From JBGTCY01 sp041748615 (GTDB lineage Bacteria; Bacteroidota; Bacteroidia; Chitinophagales; CAIOSU01), in assembly GCA_041748615.1 (NCBI GenBank), contig JBGTCY010000295.1:1-19492 (forward strand): a stretch of 19,492 nt of DNA, read 5' to 3'. Position numbers and translations under genes: made by a program. Under the pieces are notes generated by a model that saw only the letters and a program-made list of their open reading frames with translations, was not told the DNA's origin and searched no databases. Shown piece by piece: positions 1-7,343 of this stretch (within the stretch, counting starts at the first letter, position 1; each line of letters opens with the position of its first letter).

Positions 1-739
1 TCTGAAGGGCGCTGGGTGTATAAACCATCTGCCCGGTATTGTTATTAAACCCGAAAGCTCCGGTAACTGACATGGGTAAAGTCGGACTGAATCCTGCTCT
101 GTAAGGAATGGTAGCTCCCTGGGAATATAGAGGATTGACCAGGGTATAGACCAAAACATCACCATCAATATCAATCGCTCCATGATTGTAAAAAGTGGTT
201 TGTCCGCGACAGACATAAGGCACCGGCAAAGTGGTGAAAATCGGTGAGTTATTGCATAAGCTTCCTGTATTATTGATTCTGGCTTCTACATACAATTCAT
301 AAGAATCAGGACTATTCAAATTTGTAATTGCTGAATTTCTGCAACACAGTTGATACCCTACTATCCAGTCAGTACATTGAGCCGGTAATGTGATCACATT
401 AGAATAGATGAATTGTTGAATACCCGGCAAGGAGCCACCATTGCAACGGCTGTTTTGAATTTGTGACGCACAAATATTGGATACTTCCACGCTACTGACT
501 AAGTTGAGCGTCAAGCTGAGATTACGGCTGCAACTTTGTGAAGAAATGGAAACAGTGGCGCTGGGTGGCGCTGAGATACCGGCACAGTCGCGATAAAAAT
601 TCAAGGTAATTCGATATTGATTATTCCCCAAACATTCATACGCTAAATCCGCGCCCACGGCATGACTGGCATACAGTGAACTTGAGGTTGACAATATCAG
701 AATTAAAAAAAGAAGAAAAATTGAGGAAAAATGTTTCAT
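1..739 (-). CDS. Secreted Bacteroidota cell-surface protein, N-terminal part (runs off the window)
   Basis: I translated this by hand: the frame is open from an ATG at 737-739 down to base 1 with no stop, so only about 246 N-terminal residues are visible. The start MKHFSSIFLLFLILILSTSSS followed by LYASHAVGADL is a clear signal peptide with a likely cut after the LYA. The mature start (SHAVGADLAYECLGNN, then YRITLNFYRDCAGIS) is the characteristic N-terminus of large Bacteroidota extracellular proteins that usually end in PKD-like domains and a gliding-motility-associated/type IX secretion C-terminal domain. The visible part is Cys-rich (for example QLCCRN) as in those proteins. The C-terminus lies outside, so the sorting domain is inferred. 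It is transcribed away from the HPt gene. The exact function is unknown; surface adhesin or gliding accessory protein is a guess from the family. Confidence 0.85.
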   Translation of the reverse strand, partial: MKHFSSIFLLFLILILSTSSSLYASHAVGADLAYECLGNNQYRITLNFYRDCAGISAPPSATVSISSQSCSRNLSLTLNLVSSVEVSNICASQIQNSRCNGGSLPGIQQFIYSNVITLPAQCTDWIVGYQLCCRNSAITNLNSPDSYELYVEARINNTGSLCNNSPIFTTLPVPYVCRGQTTFYNHGAIDIDGDVLVYTLVNPLYSQGATIPYRAGFSPTLPMSVTGAFGFNNNTGQMVYTPSALQ

Positions 740-1021
740 GACCGATATTATCAAATTGCTTCCGCCTCATCTCAAACCCCTCAAAGTCCTAAGTTAGAAT
801 TTGTCCGTTATTGTTTTAAGAATTATGAGAAAAAAAATTGAAAACTCTCCAATAAATCTATGGCAGATGCTGTAGTTCATCGAAAACATAGAAATATTTT
901 TATTCAAAATAGCTAAATGTCAGGGTGATTTCAAAAGTTTTTTATTCACAACAGCAACTCTCTCTGTTGACTTACGTAAACCAACGTGAAATATTGGGAA
1001 AGAACTTTAGAGGAGGAGGAT
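740..1021. other. Divergent intergenic region between secreted-protein gene and HPt gene
   Basis: This AT-rich 282-base gap must hold the promoters for both flanking genes. I found no full TAnnTTTG element on either strand. The only structure seen is a short inverted repeat CAACAG (949-954) / CTGTTG (964-969) with a 9-base loop, about 50 bases upstream of the HPt start, which is too weak to name. Confidence 0.4.
1011..1020 (+). promoter_or_regulatory. Strong Shine-Dalgarno sequence of the HPt gene
   Basis: AGGAGGAGGA sits 1-4 bases before the double ATG (1022/1025), giving a more usual spacing to the second ATG. Most Bacteroidota genes, and the others in this window, lack a recognisable Shine-Dalgarno sequence. 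It decides the start against the upstream in-frame GTG at 986. Confidence 0.6.
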
Positions 1022-1432
1022 ATGATGAGCACACCAATTAAATTTTTACCTGCCGGAAATACAATTCATCCATTGCCAAAACTGGATTATCTCAGGGAAT
1101 TATCAGGCGGTGACCATTCATTTGTTATTGAAATTCTGGAGATGTTTATTCTTGAATCTCCAAAAATTGTAAGCCAATCATTTGATTTTCTTGCGGAAAA
1201 TAATTTTGAGATGCTGCGTATCAGCGTCCATAAACTGAAATCATCCGTTCAGGTAGTCGGAGGCGTTCATCTTACTAAACTTATCAGTGACTTAGAAATG
1301 ATGGCGGCTTCAAGGGAAAATCCTGAAACATTGCTTCAATCATTACAATCTCTGGAACATGGTATCGCTCAAATAGTGAGCAATCTTGAAAACGAACTAC
1401 AAGCATTAAATCCGAAAAAGGGAGCGGCTTAG
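1022..1432 (+). CDS. HPt (histidine phosphotransfer) domain protein, stand-alone
   Basis: This is a 136-residue protein made almost entirely of one HPt four-helix bundle. The phosphorylatable histidine is H70 in the motif SVHKLKSS, matching the family pattern H-x-L/K-K-[SG]-S. It follows a helix (DHSFVIEILEMFILESPKIV) and precedes the C-terminal helices. HPt proteins shuttle phosphate between a hybrid histidine kinase and a response regulator in the cytoplasm. No kinase or receiver gene lies beside it, so it is an orphan module. The frame is open back to a GTG at 986, but the start is set at ATG 1022 (or the next codon, 1025) because AGGAGGAGGA at 1011-1020 is a near-ideal Shine-Dalgarno sequence, unusual in this phylum. 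The partners cannot be read from the sequence. Confidence 0.85.
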   Translation: MMSTPIKFLPAGNTIHPLPKLDYLRELSGGDHSFVIEILEMFILESPKIVSQSFDFLAENNFEMLRISVHKLKSSVQVVGGVHLTKLISDLEMMAASRENPETLLQSLQSLEHGIAQIVSNLENELQALNPKKGAA

Positions 1433-1749
1433 TAGTGTTGTCAATTATAACATCACCATTTTTTTCTGCTTATCAGATTTTAGACTTTTGGCACCAACAA
1501 AATAAAACTTACTAACAAGTTATCTTTTTAAAGTACCAAAAAACAATTCGCAAAAAACACATCAATCCAGACACACTGTAATGTTGGTTTGAATTTTCAT
1601 ATTTTATTATTGGAATTTATTTGTGATTTGCTTTTTGTTAATTGTAACTTCAATTTCCGGTAAATAGACTGGCTTTTTTCCTAAAGGAAAAAAATGTAGA
1701 TGTTAGAAACCTTGTGGAAGTTATTCTGAAAATGCGGCTTCATAAAATA
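1433..1749. other. Gene-free AT-rich spacer between convergent genes
   Basis: This 317-base region follows the HPt stop and precedes the DUF4837 stop on the other strand. No convincing coding frame or RNA gene is visible. It holds a weak hairpin AACTT/AAGTT (1506-1521) followed by a T-run, and the stronger A/T hairpin at 1674-1693 described separately. Confidence 0.5.
1674..1693. terminator. Possible bidirectional terminator hairpin
   Basis: TTTTTTCC, a short TAAA loop and GGAAAAAA form a self-complementary stem with T/A tracts, located between convergent genes. The stem has only two G-C pairs, so this is a weak candidate based on position and symmetry. Confidence 0.3.
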
Positions 1750-2820
1750 TCATTTCCCGAATTCGCGCATCAATGCCTCCACACTTCTGAGTTGAGGTTT
1801 ATTTTTATCCCCGGGAACATAAACAAAACCATCAATCAGGATATACCGGTCGTTCAGTTCATCAGTGATTAAATAAGTCATAAATGGACCGCCCATGAAA
1901 TCGTTTTCCATACGCCATAATCCTTTTTTTTCAATCACCGGATAACCATTCACGGTCAAAGTACGTGCAACGAAAGGCAGAATCGTATCTGATAACATAT
2001 ATGAGCCTTCAATTTTTGTGGAAACATATTGCCTGCCTAACTCATCGCGCCATTGAACCGGATTTGGTGTTTCTCCTTCATCAGGTAAAATGCTAATCAT
2101 CAGGTGATGGTCATGAGTATCCGTAATTTTTCGCAGCCAGAAAAAATCAGCTTCTTTTTGCGCCAGCACATAATCCTTCGGAATATTGAGCCGGATAAGC
2201 GCATCGTCAAGCAATGTTTTAGTCAGCGACTGATTGATTCCCGGCAGGTAAATATTACTGCGATATTTATCCAACTCGCTTTCCTGAGCCAGTTCCACTG
2301 CTTTTTCAGCGCCATTTTGAATTCGGCTAATCAGTTGTTCTTTAGAAGGGGAAAAAAGAAAAATGACGGTTTGCGGTCGCGCCCAGATATTTTTTTTCAC
2401 CGCGTAAAAAAAAGACGGATTGTTCAATGCTTTCGCTGTGTTCTCCTCGCCCAATTGCGCCACAACAAATTCTGTTATCGCAGTATTGTCGCTTAAGTCC
2501 GCTACTAAAATGATAGTCCGAAAGCGTTTGAATATTTTTTCAAAATCAGGATAACCAATAACTCTGGTATCAAACAGCGGCTCATCCTGTGGCAAAATAT
2601 CAAAAGTGGCTTTAAATGTTTGAAGCAGTGAACTCTTTAGATATTGGTCTAAATTGTTTTTATCTGCCACGATAACGATTTCATCAAAACCGCCCAGCGA
2701 TTCGAATGTACCTGTGCCGGTGAAGCCCGTTCCGTCATTTTCGCAGGAAAAAAACAGGGAAGCCAAACACACGAATAAAAATTTTAACCCCGGATGAAAG
2801 TATTGAAACCCCGTTTGCAT
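1750..2820 (-). CDS. DUF4837 family lipoprotein
   Basis: A 356-residue protein with a hydrophobic N-terminus (GLKFLFVCLASLFFSC) ending in a lipobox-like FFSC, so Cys26 is the likely lipidated residue and the protein is membrane-anchored. The mature part opens with a Gly/Thr-rich linker, then FDEIVIVADKNN and ILPQDEPLFDTRVIGY. The 'LPQ-EP-FD' pattern is what I recognise as the DUF4837 family of Bacteroidota lipoproteins, whose biochemical role is unknown. Length fits the family. It lies downstream of the mltD-like gene on the same strand with a 119-base gap containing a terminator-like hairpin, so co-transcription is uncertain. The family call rests on recalled sequence pattern rather than a catalytic motif. 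Confidence 0.75.
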   Translation of the reverse strand: MQTGFQYFHPGLKFLFVCLASLFFSCENDGTGFTGTGTFESLGGFDEIVIVADKNNLDQYLKSSLLQTFKATFDILPQDEPLFDTRVIGYPDFEKIFKRFRTIILVADLSDNTAITEFVVAQLGEENTAKALNNPSFFYAVKKNIWARPQTVIFLFSPSKEQLISRIQNGAEKAVELAQESELDKYRSNIYLPGINQSLTKTLLDDALIRLNIPKDYVLAQKEADFFWLRKITDTHDHHLMISILPDEGETPNPVQWRDELGRQYVSTKIEGSYMLSDTILPFVARTLTVNGYPVIEKKGLWRMENDFMGGPFMTYLITDELNDRYILIDGFVYVPGDKNKPQLRSVEALMREFGK

Positions 2821-2917
2821 AATCTTTTATAGCTGCATCTGTTAAATGGAAACAAAGCGATAACGGAAAAATAAGAAAGAATTATGCAAGCTCTCTGAAA
2901 AATCTAAAACAAAGAGT

Positions 2918-2937
2918 ATTCTTTCGGGAGAAAGAAT
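2918..2937 (-). terminator. Likely intrinsic terminator after the mltD-like gene
   Basis: Two bases past the transglycosylase stop there is an 8-bp perfect stem: on the transcribed strand ATTCTTTC, loop TCCC, GAAAGAAT, followed by the T-rich stretch ACTCTTTGTTTTAG. Position and T-rich tail suggest termination or attenuation before the DUF4837 gene. The stem is AT-rich. Confidence 0.45.
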
Positions 2938-2939
2938 CA

Positions 2940-4490
2940 TCAGGAAAGCGTGATTTTCAACACCATGCCCGGCTTGATTTCATTGCCTGAAATGTTATTT
3001 TCCTTTTTGATGGCATCAATATTAACCCGGTACTTTTGAGAAATATCCCATAAAGTATCACCGGAGCGCACAGTGTAATACACACAATTACAACTATCGT
3101 CATGTTTCACAGTAGCACTCTTTCCGCCTGAAGCTTTCCATTCCTGTTTTTCCTTCAACGACATCCGGTTGACATCTGCATAATGGTCAAATTTATGCTT
3201 GGGTACATAAACAATGATTTTTTGTCCAACCTTAATCGTGTTGCCGTACAGTCCGTTCCAGTTTTTTATTTGCTGCACGGTACAGTCATACCAATCGGAA
3301 ATAAAACCCAGGTTATCTCCTGACTTCACGGTGTAGGTCAATTTAGAACCTGACCCTCCCGCTCCCGATGGCGCTGAGATAGCAGCATACTTGGCGGAAA
3401 TTTCCGATTGTTCCAATAATTGCTTTTCGGGATCGGGCATATTGCTGTAAATGGAATCTTTAATGGCTTCAAATTTTCCCACCTTGCTCACCGGCAGCCT
3501 GATTGGAAATCCGGTTGCCGATGCCGGTACAATTCTTTTTTTCAGCGATGGATTGAAAAAATAAATTTCTTCCGTTTCCATTCCTAATTTTTCAGCGATA
3601 TATGAAAGTCCGATATGTTTGTGAACAATCACCGTATCCACCGGATGGTCAACATACAAAGGTTTTACTGCCTTCATCTGAAAATCTTCATGGTGCATGA
3701 AAACATACATCGCGCCTAAAAAAGCCGGCACATATCCTCTTGTTTCCGCAGGCAGAAAATGCTGCATCCGCCAGAAATTCTTTTCGCCTCCGGCACGGGC
3801 AATCGCTTTATTCACGTTGCCGGGACCACAATTATATGCCGCAATCGCCAGCAGCCAGTCCCCATAAATGCCATGCAGTTTTTCAAGATAATCAATCGCG
3901 GCAATCGTTGAACGATGGGGGTCTCTGCGCTCATCCACATAGCTGTTGATGGTCAACCCCAACATGCGGCCTGTGGAATACATAATCTGCCACAAACCTG
4001 TCGCGCCCGCTTTTGAAACCGCGTTCGCGTTGAGCGCTGATTCCACGATGGCGAGGTATTTTAAATGTTGCGGCAGATTCCTGCGGTCAAGTTCTTCCTC
4101 GAATAAGGGAAAATATATTTCCGTCAATCCCAGAATGATTTCTGATTTTCCCCTTTTGTCAATTGAATAAACTTCGATGTAGCGTTTCACCCTGTCATTA
4201 AAGGCGAGCGGAATTTCAGACTGGATGGAAAGAATTGTATTCAGAACTACCGAATCGCTGAAGCGTGGCAGATTTTCTTTTGGAATTAAAATGGTGTCGG
4301 CTTCACCTGCCATCGTCACCAAAAAACGGTTTTCAAACATTTTTCCGGTGAGGCTGTCCAACATGCTGATGATGCTCAGTTCCTCTTCAGCATATACCTT
4401 TTTCTGATTATCATTTCCGTTATTGGCGGAAGTCTGAAAAAAAGAAAACACTAAGAGCGCACACAGAAAGAGGGTTGTTGAATACCGCAT
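2940..4490 (-). CDS. mltD: Membrane-bound lytic transglycosylase D-like protein, SLT domain plus two LysM
   Basis: This 516-residue exported enzyme cleaves the MurNAc-GlcNAc glycosidic bond of peptidoglycan non-hydrolytically, forming 1,6-anhydroMurNAc ends, in the periplasm. A signal peptide is visible (RYSTTLFLCALLVFSFFQTSA). The SLT/GH23 domain spans about residues 120-265: LAIVESALN carries the predicted catalytic Glu150, followed by AGATGLWQIM and the AIAAYNCGPGNVNKA signature near 215-230. Two LysM peptidoglycan-binding modules follow: residues 384-430 (YTVKSGDNLGFIS) and 470-515 (YYTVRSGDTLWDIS). No lipobox Cys is evident, so it may be soluble periplasmic rather than lipid-anchored as in E. 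coli. The architecture matches MltD; the gene symbol is by homology only. Confidence 0.92.
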   Translation of the reverse strand: MRYSTTLFLCALLVFSFFQTSANNGNDNQKKVYAEEELSIISMLDSLTGKMFENRFLVTMAGEADTILIPKENLPRFSDSVVLNTILSIQSEIPLAFNDRVKRYIEVYSIDKRGKSEIILGLTEIYFPLFEEELDRRNLPQHLKYLAIVESALNANAVSKAGATGLWQIMYSTGRMLGLTINSYVDERRDPHRSTIAAIDYLEKLHGIYGDWLLAIAAYNCGPGNVNKAIARAGGEKNFWRMQHFLPAETRGYVPAFLGAMYVFMHHEDFQMKAVKPLYVDHPVDTVIVHKHIGLSYIAEKLGMETEEIYFFNPSLKKRIVPASATGFPIRLPVSKVGKFEAIKDSIYSNMPDPEKQLLEQSEISAKYAAISAPSGAGGSGSKLTYTVKSGDNLGFISDWYDCTVQQIKNWNGLYGNTIKVGQKIIVYVPKHKFDHYADVNRMSLKEKQEWKASGGKSATVKHDDSCNCVYYTVRSGDTLWDISQKYRVNIDAIKKENNISGNEIKPGMVLKITLS

Positions 4491-4743
4491 TTTTAAATTT
4501 GAGTTATAAGCTGAAAAAGGGTTTTGCTGAATCTAACGACAAAGCATCGCGTAAAGTCTTGCCTACGTAAATTCCGTTATCTAAGTTACGCTAATCGGGT
4601 TTATTTGAAAAATATTTTCCCAACAAATGAATCCACCCGATGTACAAAAAATGAGCATTGCCTTTATTTGCAAGATGCTAACGTCAGGCGCTTCTACTCT
4701 CTCCCCTGTCGCTAAAATTTATTTTCTCCCAACGCCAAACCAC

Positions 4744-4751
4744 TAACTTTG
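4744..4751 (+). promoter_or_regulatory. Bacteroidota -7 promoter element of serA
   Basis: TAACTTTG matches the Bacteroidota -7 consensus TAnnTTTG exactly. It ends 17 bases before the serA GTG, implying a leader of only about ten bases. No clear -33 TTTG box is visible at the expected distance. Confidence 0.6.
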
Positions 4752-4768
4752 TCCCATAATTTTTATCC

Positions 4769-6013
4769 GTGAAAAAAAATCCTACCCTCGCTACCTCCTT
4801 TCCAAAATCAAAAATCAACATCCTCCTGCTTGAAGGCATCAATCTCTCCGCCATCAAAGAATTTAAAAGAGCCGGTTACCAAAATATCCACACCGAAGAC
4901 AAGGCTTTGAGTGAAAACGAACTCGCTGAACGCATCCGCAACGCTCACATCCTCGGTATCCGTTCAAAAACCAAGGTCACCAAAAAATTAATTGAGCGCG
5001 CGGAAAAACTCATCGGCATTGGCTGCTTCTGCATCGGCACTGACCAGGTGGAAATGAATGCCGCCACGGAAGCCGGAGTCACGGTCTTTAATTCGCCTTA
5101 TTCCAACACCCGCTCCGTTGCTGAGTTAGTGCTTGCGCACAGCATTCATCTCATCAGGCGCATTCCCGAACGGAATGAAGCCGCCCACCATGGCGGATGG
5201 CTGAAAGATGCCAAAGGCAGCCATGAATTGCGCGGGAAAACCCTCGGCATTGTCGGCTACGGGCACATCGGCTCGCAGGTTTCCGTACTCGCTGAAGCAC
5301 TTGGAATGCGCGTCCTCTTTTATGACATTGAACCCAAACTCCCCCTCGGCAACGCGTTCGGTACCGAGACGCTTGCCGCATTGCTCAAAGCGTCTGATAT
5401 TGTTACACTGCATGTGCCCGATACGCCTCAAACCATCAACCTCATGACCCGTCAGCGCATCCGGCTGATGAAAAAAGGAAGCATCCTGCTCAACCTCAGC
5501 AGAGGCAAAGTGGTTGACCTCAATGCGCTTCGTGACGAAATAATGAGCGGTCATTTAAAAGGCGCTGCCGTTGATGTTTTCCCGAGCGAACCCAAATCCA
5601 AAGACGAGCGCTTCACCTGCCCGCTTCAAAACCTGCCGAATGTCATTCTCACGCCTCACATTGGCGGCTCTACCGTTGAGGCGCAGGAAAATATCGGCTT
5701 TGATGTTTCCCGCAAACTCATCAGCCTCTTAGATACAGGCGCGACTGTTGGCTCACATTCGGTGCCGCCACTCAGCCTGCCGGTGCAGCACGATACCCAC
5801 CGCCTGCTGCACATCCACCGCAACCTGCCGGGTGTGCTTTCCGAGATGAACGGCATTCTTTCAAAACTGAACGTCAACATTGTCGGGCAATATCTCAAAA
5901 CCAATGACAAGATCGGCTACGTAGTCCTCGACATCGAAAAGTCCGCCTCCAAAAAAGCATTCGAAGAAATCAAAAAAGTGAAACACACCATCAAGACAAG
6001 AATGCTATACTGA
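4769..6013 (+). CDS. serA: D-3-phosphoglycerate dehydrogenase
   Basis: This 414-residue enzyme oxidises 3-phosphoglycerate to 3-phosphohydroxypyruvate with NAD+, the first step of serine synthesis. It has the short E. coli-type layout: substrate-binding domain, NAD-binding Rossmann domain with G163-Y-G165-HI-G168, and a C-terminal ACT regulatory domain from about residue 344 (THRLLHIHRNLPGVLSEMNG). The catalytic triad of the D-2-hydroxyacid dehydrogenases is present as Arg245 (LNLSRG), Glu274 (FPSEP) and His297 (LTPHIGG), offset by five from E. coli SerA as far as I recall its numbering. The start is a GTG placed 17 bases after a perfect -7 element; no in-frame ATG lies nearby and no Shine-Dalgarno is seen. 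It is transcribed alone; REP-like palindromes follow it. Confidence 0.95.
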   Translation: MKKNPTLATSFPKSKINILLLEGINLSAIKEFKRAGYQNIHTEDKALSENELAERIRNAHILGIRSKTKVTKKLIERAEKLIGIGCFCIGTDQVEMNAATEAGVTVFNSPYSNTRSVAELVLAHSIHLIRRIPERNEAAHHGGWLKDAKGSHELRGKTLGIVGYGHIGSQVSVLAEALGMRVLFYDIEPKLPLGNAFGTETLAALLKASDIVTLHVPDTPQTINLMTRQRIRLMKKGSILLNLSRGKVVDLNALRDEIMSGHLKGAAVDVFPSEPKSKDERFTCPLQNLPNVILTPHIGGSTVEAQENIGFDVSRKLISLLDTGATVGSHSVPPLSLPVQHDTHRLLHIHRNLPGVLSEMNGILSKLNVNIVGQYLKTNDKIGYVVLDIEKSASKKAFEEIKKVKHTIKTRMLY

Positions 6014-6172
6014 ATTTTCTGAACCCAACTAATTGCATGAATTTTTTTGCGCTCTTTTCATACATCTATGCCTTGCTTTGATTCGCAGCGTTGCGCGATT
6101 GTGGTCTCTTACCTACGGGCGGGAAGGGAGTTTAAGGTTCAATGTCTGATGTTTAAAGTTGATTATTCCGCC

Positions 6173-6195
6173 CCCGCTCGCGTCTCGCGAGTGGG
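6173..6195. repeat. REP-like palindrome, copy 1 (loop TCT)
   Basis: CCCGCTCGCG, loop TCT, CGCGAGTGGG: a 10-bp GC-rich stem with one G-T pair, in an otherwise AT-rich spacer. It is the same unit as the palindrome at 6264-6292 but in the opposite orientation (loop TCT instead of AGA). Confidence 0.8.
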
Positions 6196-6242
6196 AACTA
6201 TCAACCGACATCATGCCGAGTTATAAAATGCAGCAAAGCCCT

Positions 6243-6257
6243 TCAGCCGGAGGCTGA
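6243..6257. repeat. Small palindrome between the two REP-like units
   Basis: TCAGCC, GGA, GGCTGA: a 6-bp perfect stem lying between the two larger palindromes. With them it makes a BIME-like cluster in the gap between convergent serA and the M48 protease gene. Confidence 0.55.
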
Positions 6258-6263
6258 CAGATA

Positions 6264-6292
6264 GCCCACGCTCGCGAGACGCGAGCGTGGGC
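6264..6292. repeat. REP-like palindrome, copy 2 (loop AGA), possible terminator
   Basis: GCCCACGCTCGCG, loop AGA, CGCGAGCGTGGGC: a perfect 13-bp stem. It ends about ten bases from the M48 stop codon and may also stop transcripts from both sides, though no T-run follows directly. The unit is related to copy 1 in inverted orientation, as in bacterial interspersed REP pairs. Confidence 0.85.
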
Positions 6293-6303
6293 AGTGCTAA
6301 TTA

Positions 6304-7098
6304 TTATGGCAAACTATTCTTCAACTGTTGATAGCGGGTAACAAATGTGCCGGTGCCGGTACAGCCTTCATCAACTTTTTGCGTGTTGATGTTTTGCACA
6401 CGGTTATCAGGGCTGGGGTGTGTGCTGAGAAATTGCGGTGTGCTGCCCACTTGTTCGAGGTCAAGTAATTTTTGAAAAAAACCTGCCGCGCCTGCGGCAT
6501 TGTAGTCGGTCGGGCAGAGATATTTTACGGAGTAATCATCGGCTTCCGTTTCGTTGGCGCGGGAAAACCGCAATGACAAAAGACCTTGCGCGATTTCCGT
6601 CAGCAAGCTCTGATTGTTGCCGAGCAACACCTGGAGCAAAACCGCGAAACCATAGTTCTTGGTCAACTGCTCGGTGGCATGGCGTTTATCGGCATGAGCA
6701 ATTTCATGCCCTAAAACTCCCGCCAACTCGTCTTCGGTATCCAAAAAATGAATGAGTCCGGTGTAAACATAAATGAACCCACCGGGCGCGCAAAATGCGT
6801 TCAGCACACTATCACTGTGAATGATTTTAATTCGCCAGGGAAATTCATTTTTATACTTTACATTTCCGGAGTTGAGAATATCATTTCTCATGCGATAAAT
6901 GTGACCATAAGCCTCATTAAATTGCGCGGAGTCCAACACGGGGTATTCGGCAGGATTGGCGGCAATTTCCGCTTCCAATTGCTGACCGAATTCTATTTCA
7001 TCGCTGATAGAAAAAAGATTGAGTCCTTCGTCTTTCTTGCATCCGCTTGCCGACCACAGCAGCACTGCGGTTAACATCATTGTAATCCATGGTTTCAT
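6304..7098 (-). CDS. M48 family zinc metalloprotease, lipoprotein
   Basis: This 264-residue lipoprotein has a signal peptide KPWITMMLTAVLLWSASGC with lipobox ASGC (Cys20). The zinc-binding HExxH motif is HEIAH at 131-135 inside ELAGVLGHEIAHADKRH, and the third ligand is expected in the ExxxD motif NETEADD (Glu183). The C-terminal THPSPDNRV motif is typical of the YggG/LoiP/BepA-like branch of M48 proteases, which act in envelope protein quality control. The open frame extends 37 codons upstream, but the start was placed at the ATG just before the signal peptide because the extension has no signal character. It lacks the TPR domain of BepA, so it resembles LoiP in size. Substrates are unknown. 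Confidence 0.9.
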   Translation of the reverse strand: MKPWITMMLTAVLLWSASGCKKDEGLNLFSISDEIEFGQQLEAEIAANPAEYPVLDSAQFNEAYGHIYRMRNDILNSGNVKYKNEFPWRIKIIHSDSVLNAFCAPGGFIYVYTGLIHFLDTEDELAGVLGHEIAHADKRHATEQLTKNYGFAVLLQVLLGNNQSLLTEIAQGLLSLRFSRANETEADDYSVKYLCPTDYNAAGAAGFFQKLLDLEQVGSTPQFLSTHPSPDNRVQNINTQKVDEGCTGTGTFVTRYQQLKNSLP

Positions 7099-7268
7099 AA
7101 TGCTGTATTTTAATGCTAAGTTAAAGTTTGAAGCGATAATATAATCCATTGGGTGCAGTTTTAAAAATGCTTCCGATGACACCCTCTCTCTCGGAGCTTG
7201 TCTATGCACACATGTAGTTATGGATTAAAAACAACCCGCTTTCCTTTCCGAAGCAAGCCTCATCCTGC

Positions 7269-7284
7269 CCTTCTCCGGAGAAGG
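7269..7284. repeat. 16-bp perfect palindrome
   Basis: CCTTCTCCGGAGAAGG equals its own reverse complement. It lies in the 245-base gap between the J-domain protein stop and the M48 start, both minus-strand genes. It could be a dispersed repeat fragment or a protein-binding site; nothing else distinguishes the gap. Confidence 0.6.
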
Positions 7285-7343
7285 TGTCCGAACAGTCTTC
7301 TTTTCCCCGGCAGAAAAAAAGGCTGTTTTTCCTATTAAATCCT

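Noticed and set aside
2104..2496. 130-residue open frame opposite the DUF4837 gene
   Set aside because: It is a shadow of the lipoprotein gene, which has a signal peptide and family motifs; the reverse frame has none.
4524..4715. 63-residue plus-strand frame between mltD and serA
   Set aside because: No family resemblance, no promoter or ribosome-binding site, and composition typical of spacer.
7099..7209. 37-codon extension of the M48 protease
   Set aside because: It would put the lipoprotein signal peptide inside the protein; the ATG at 7098 starts it correctly.
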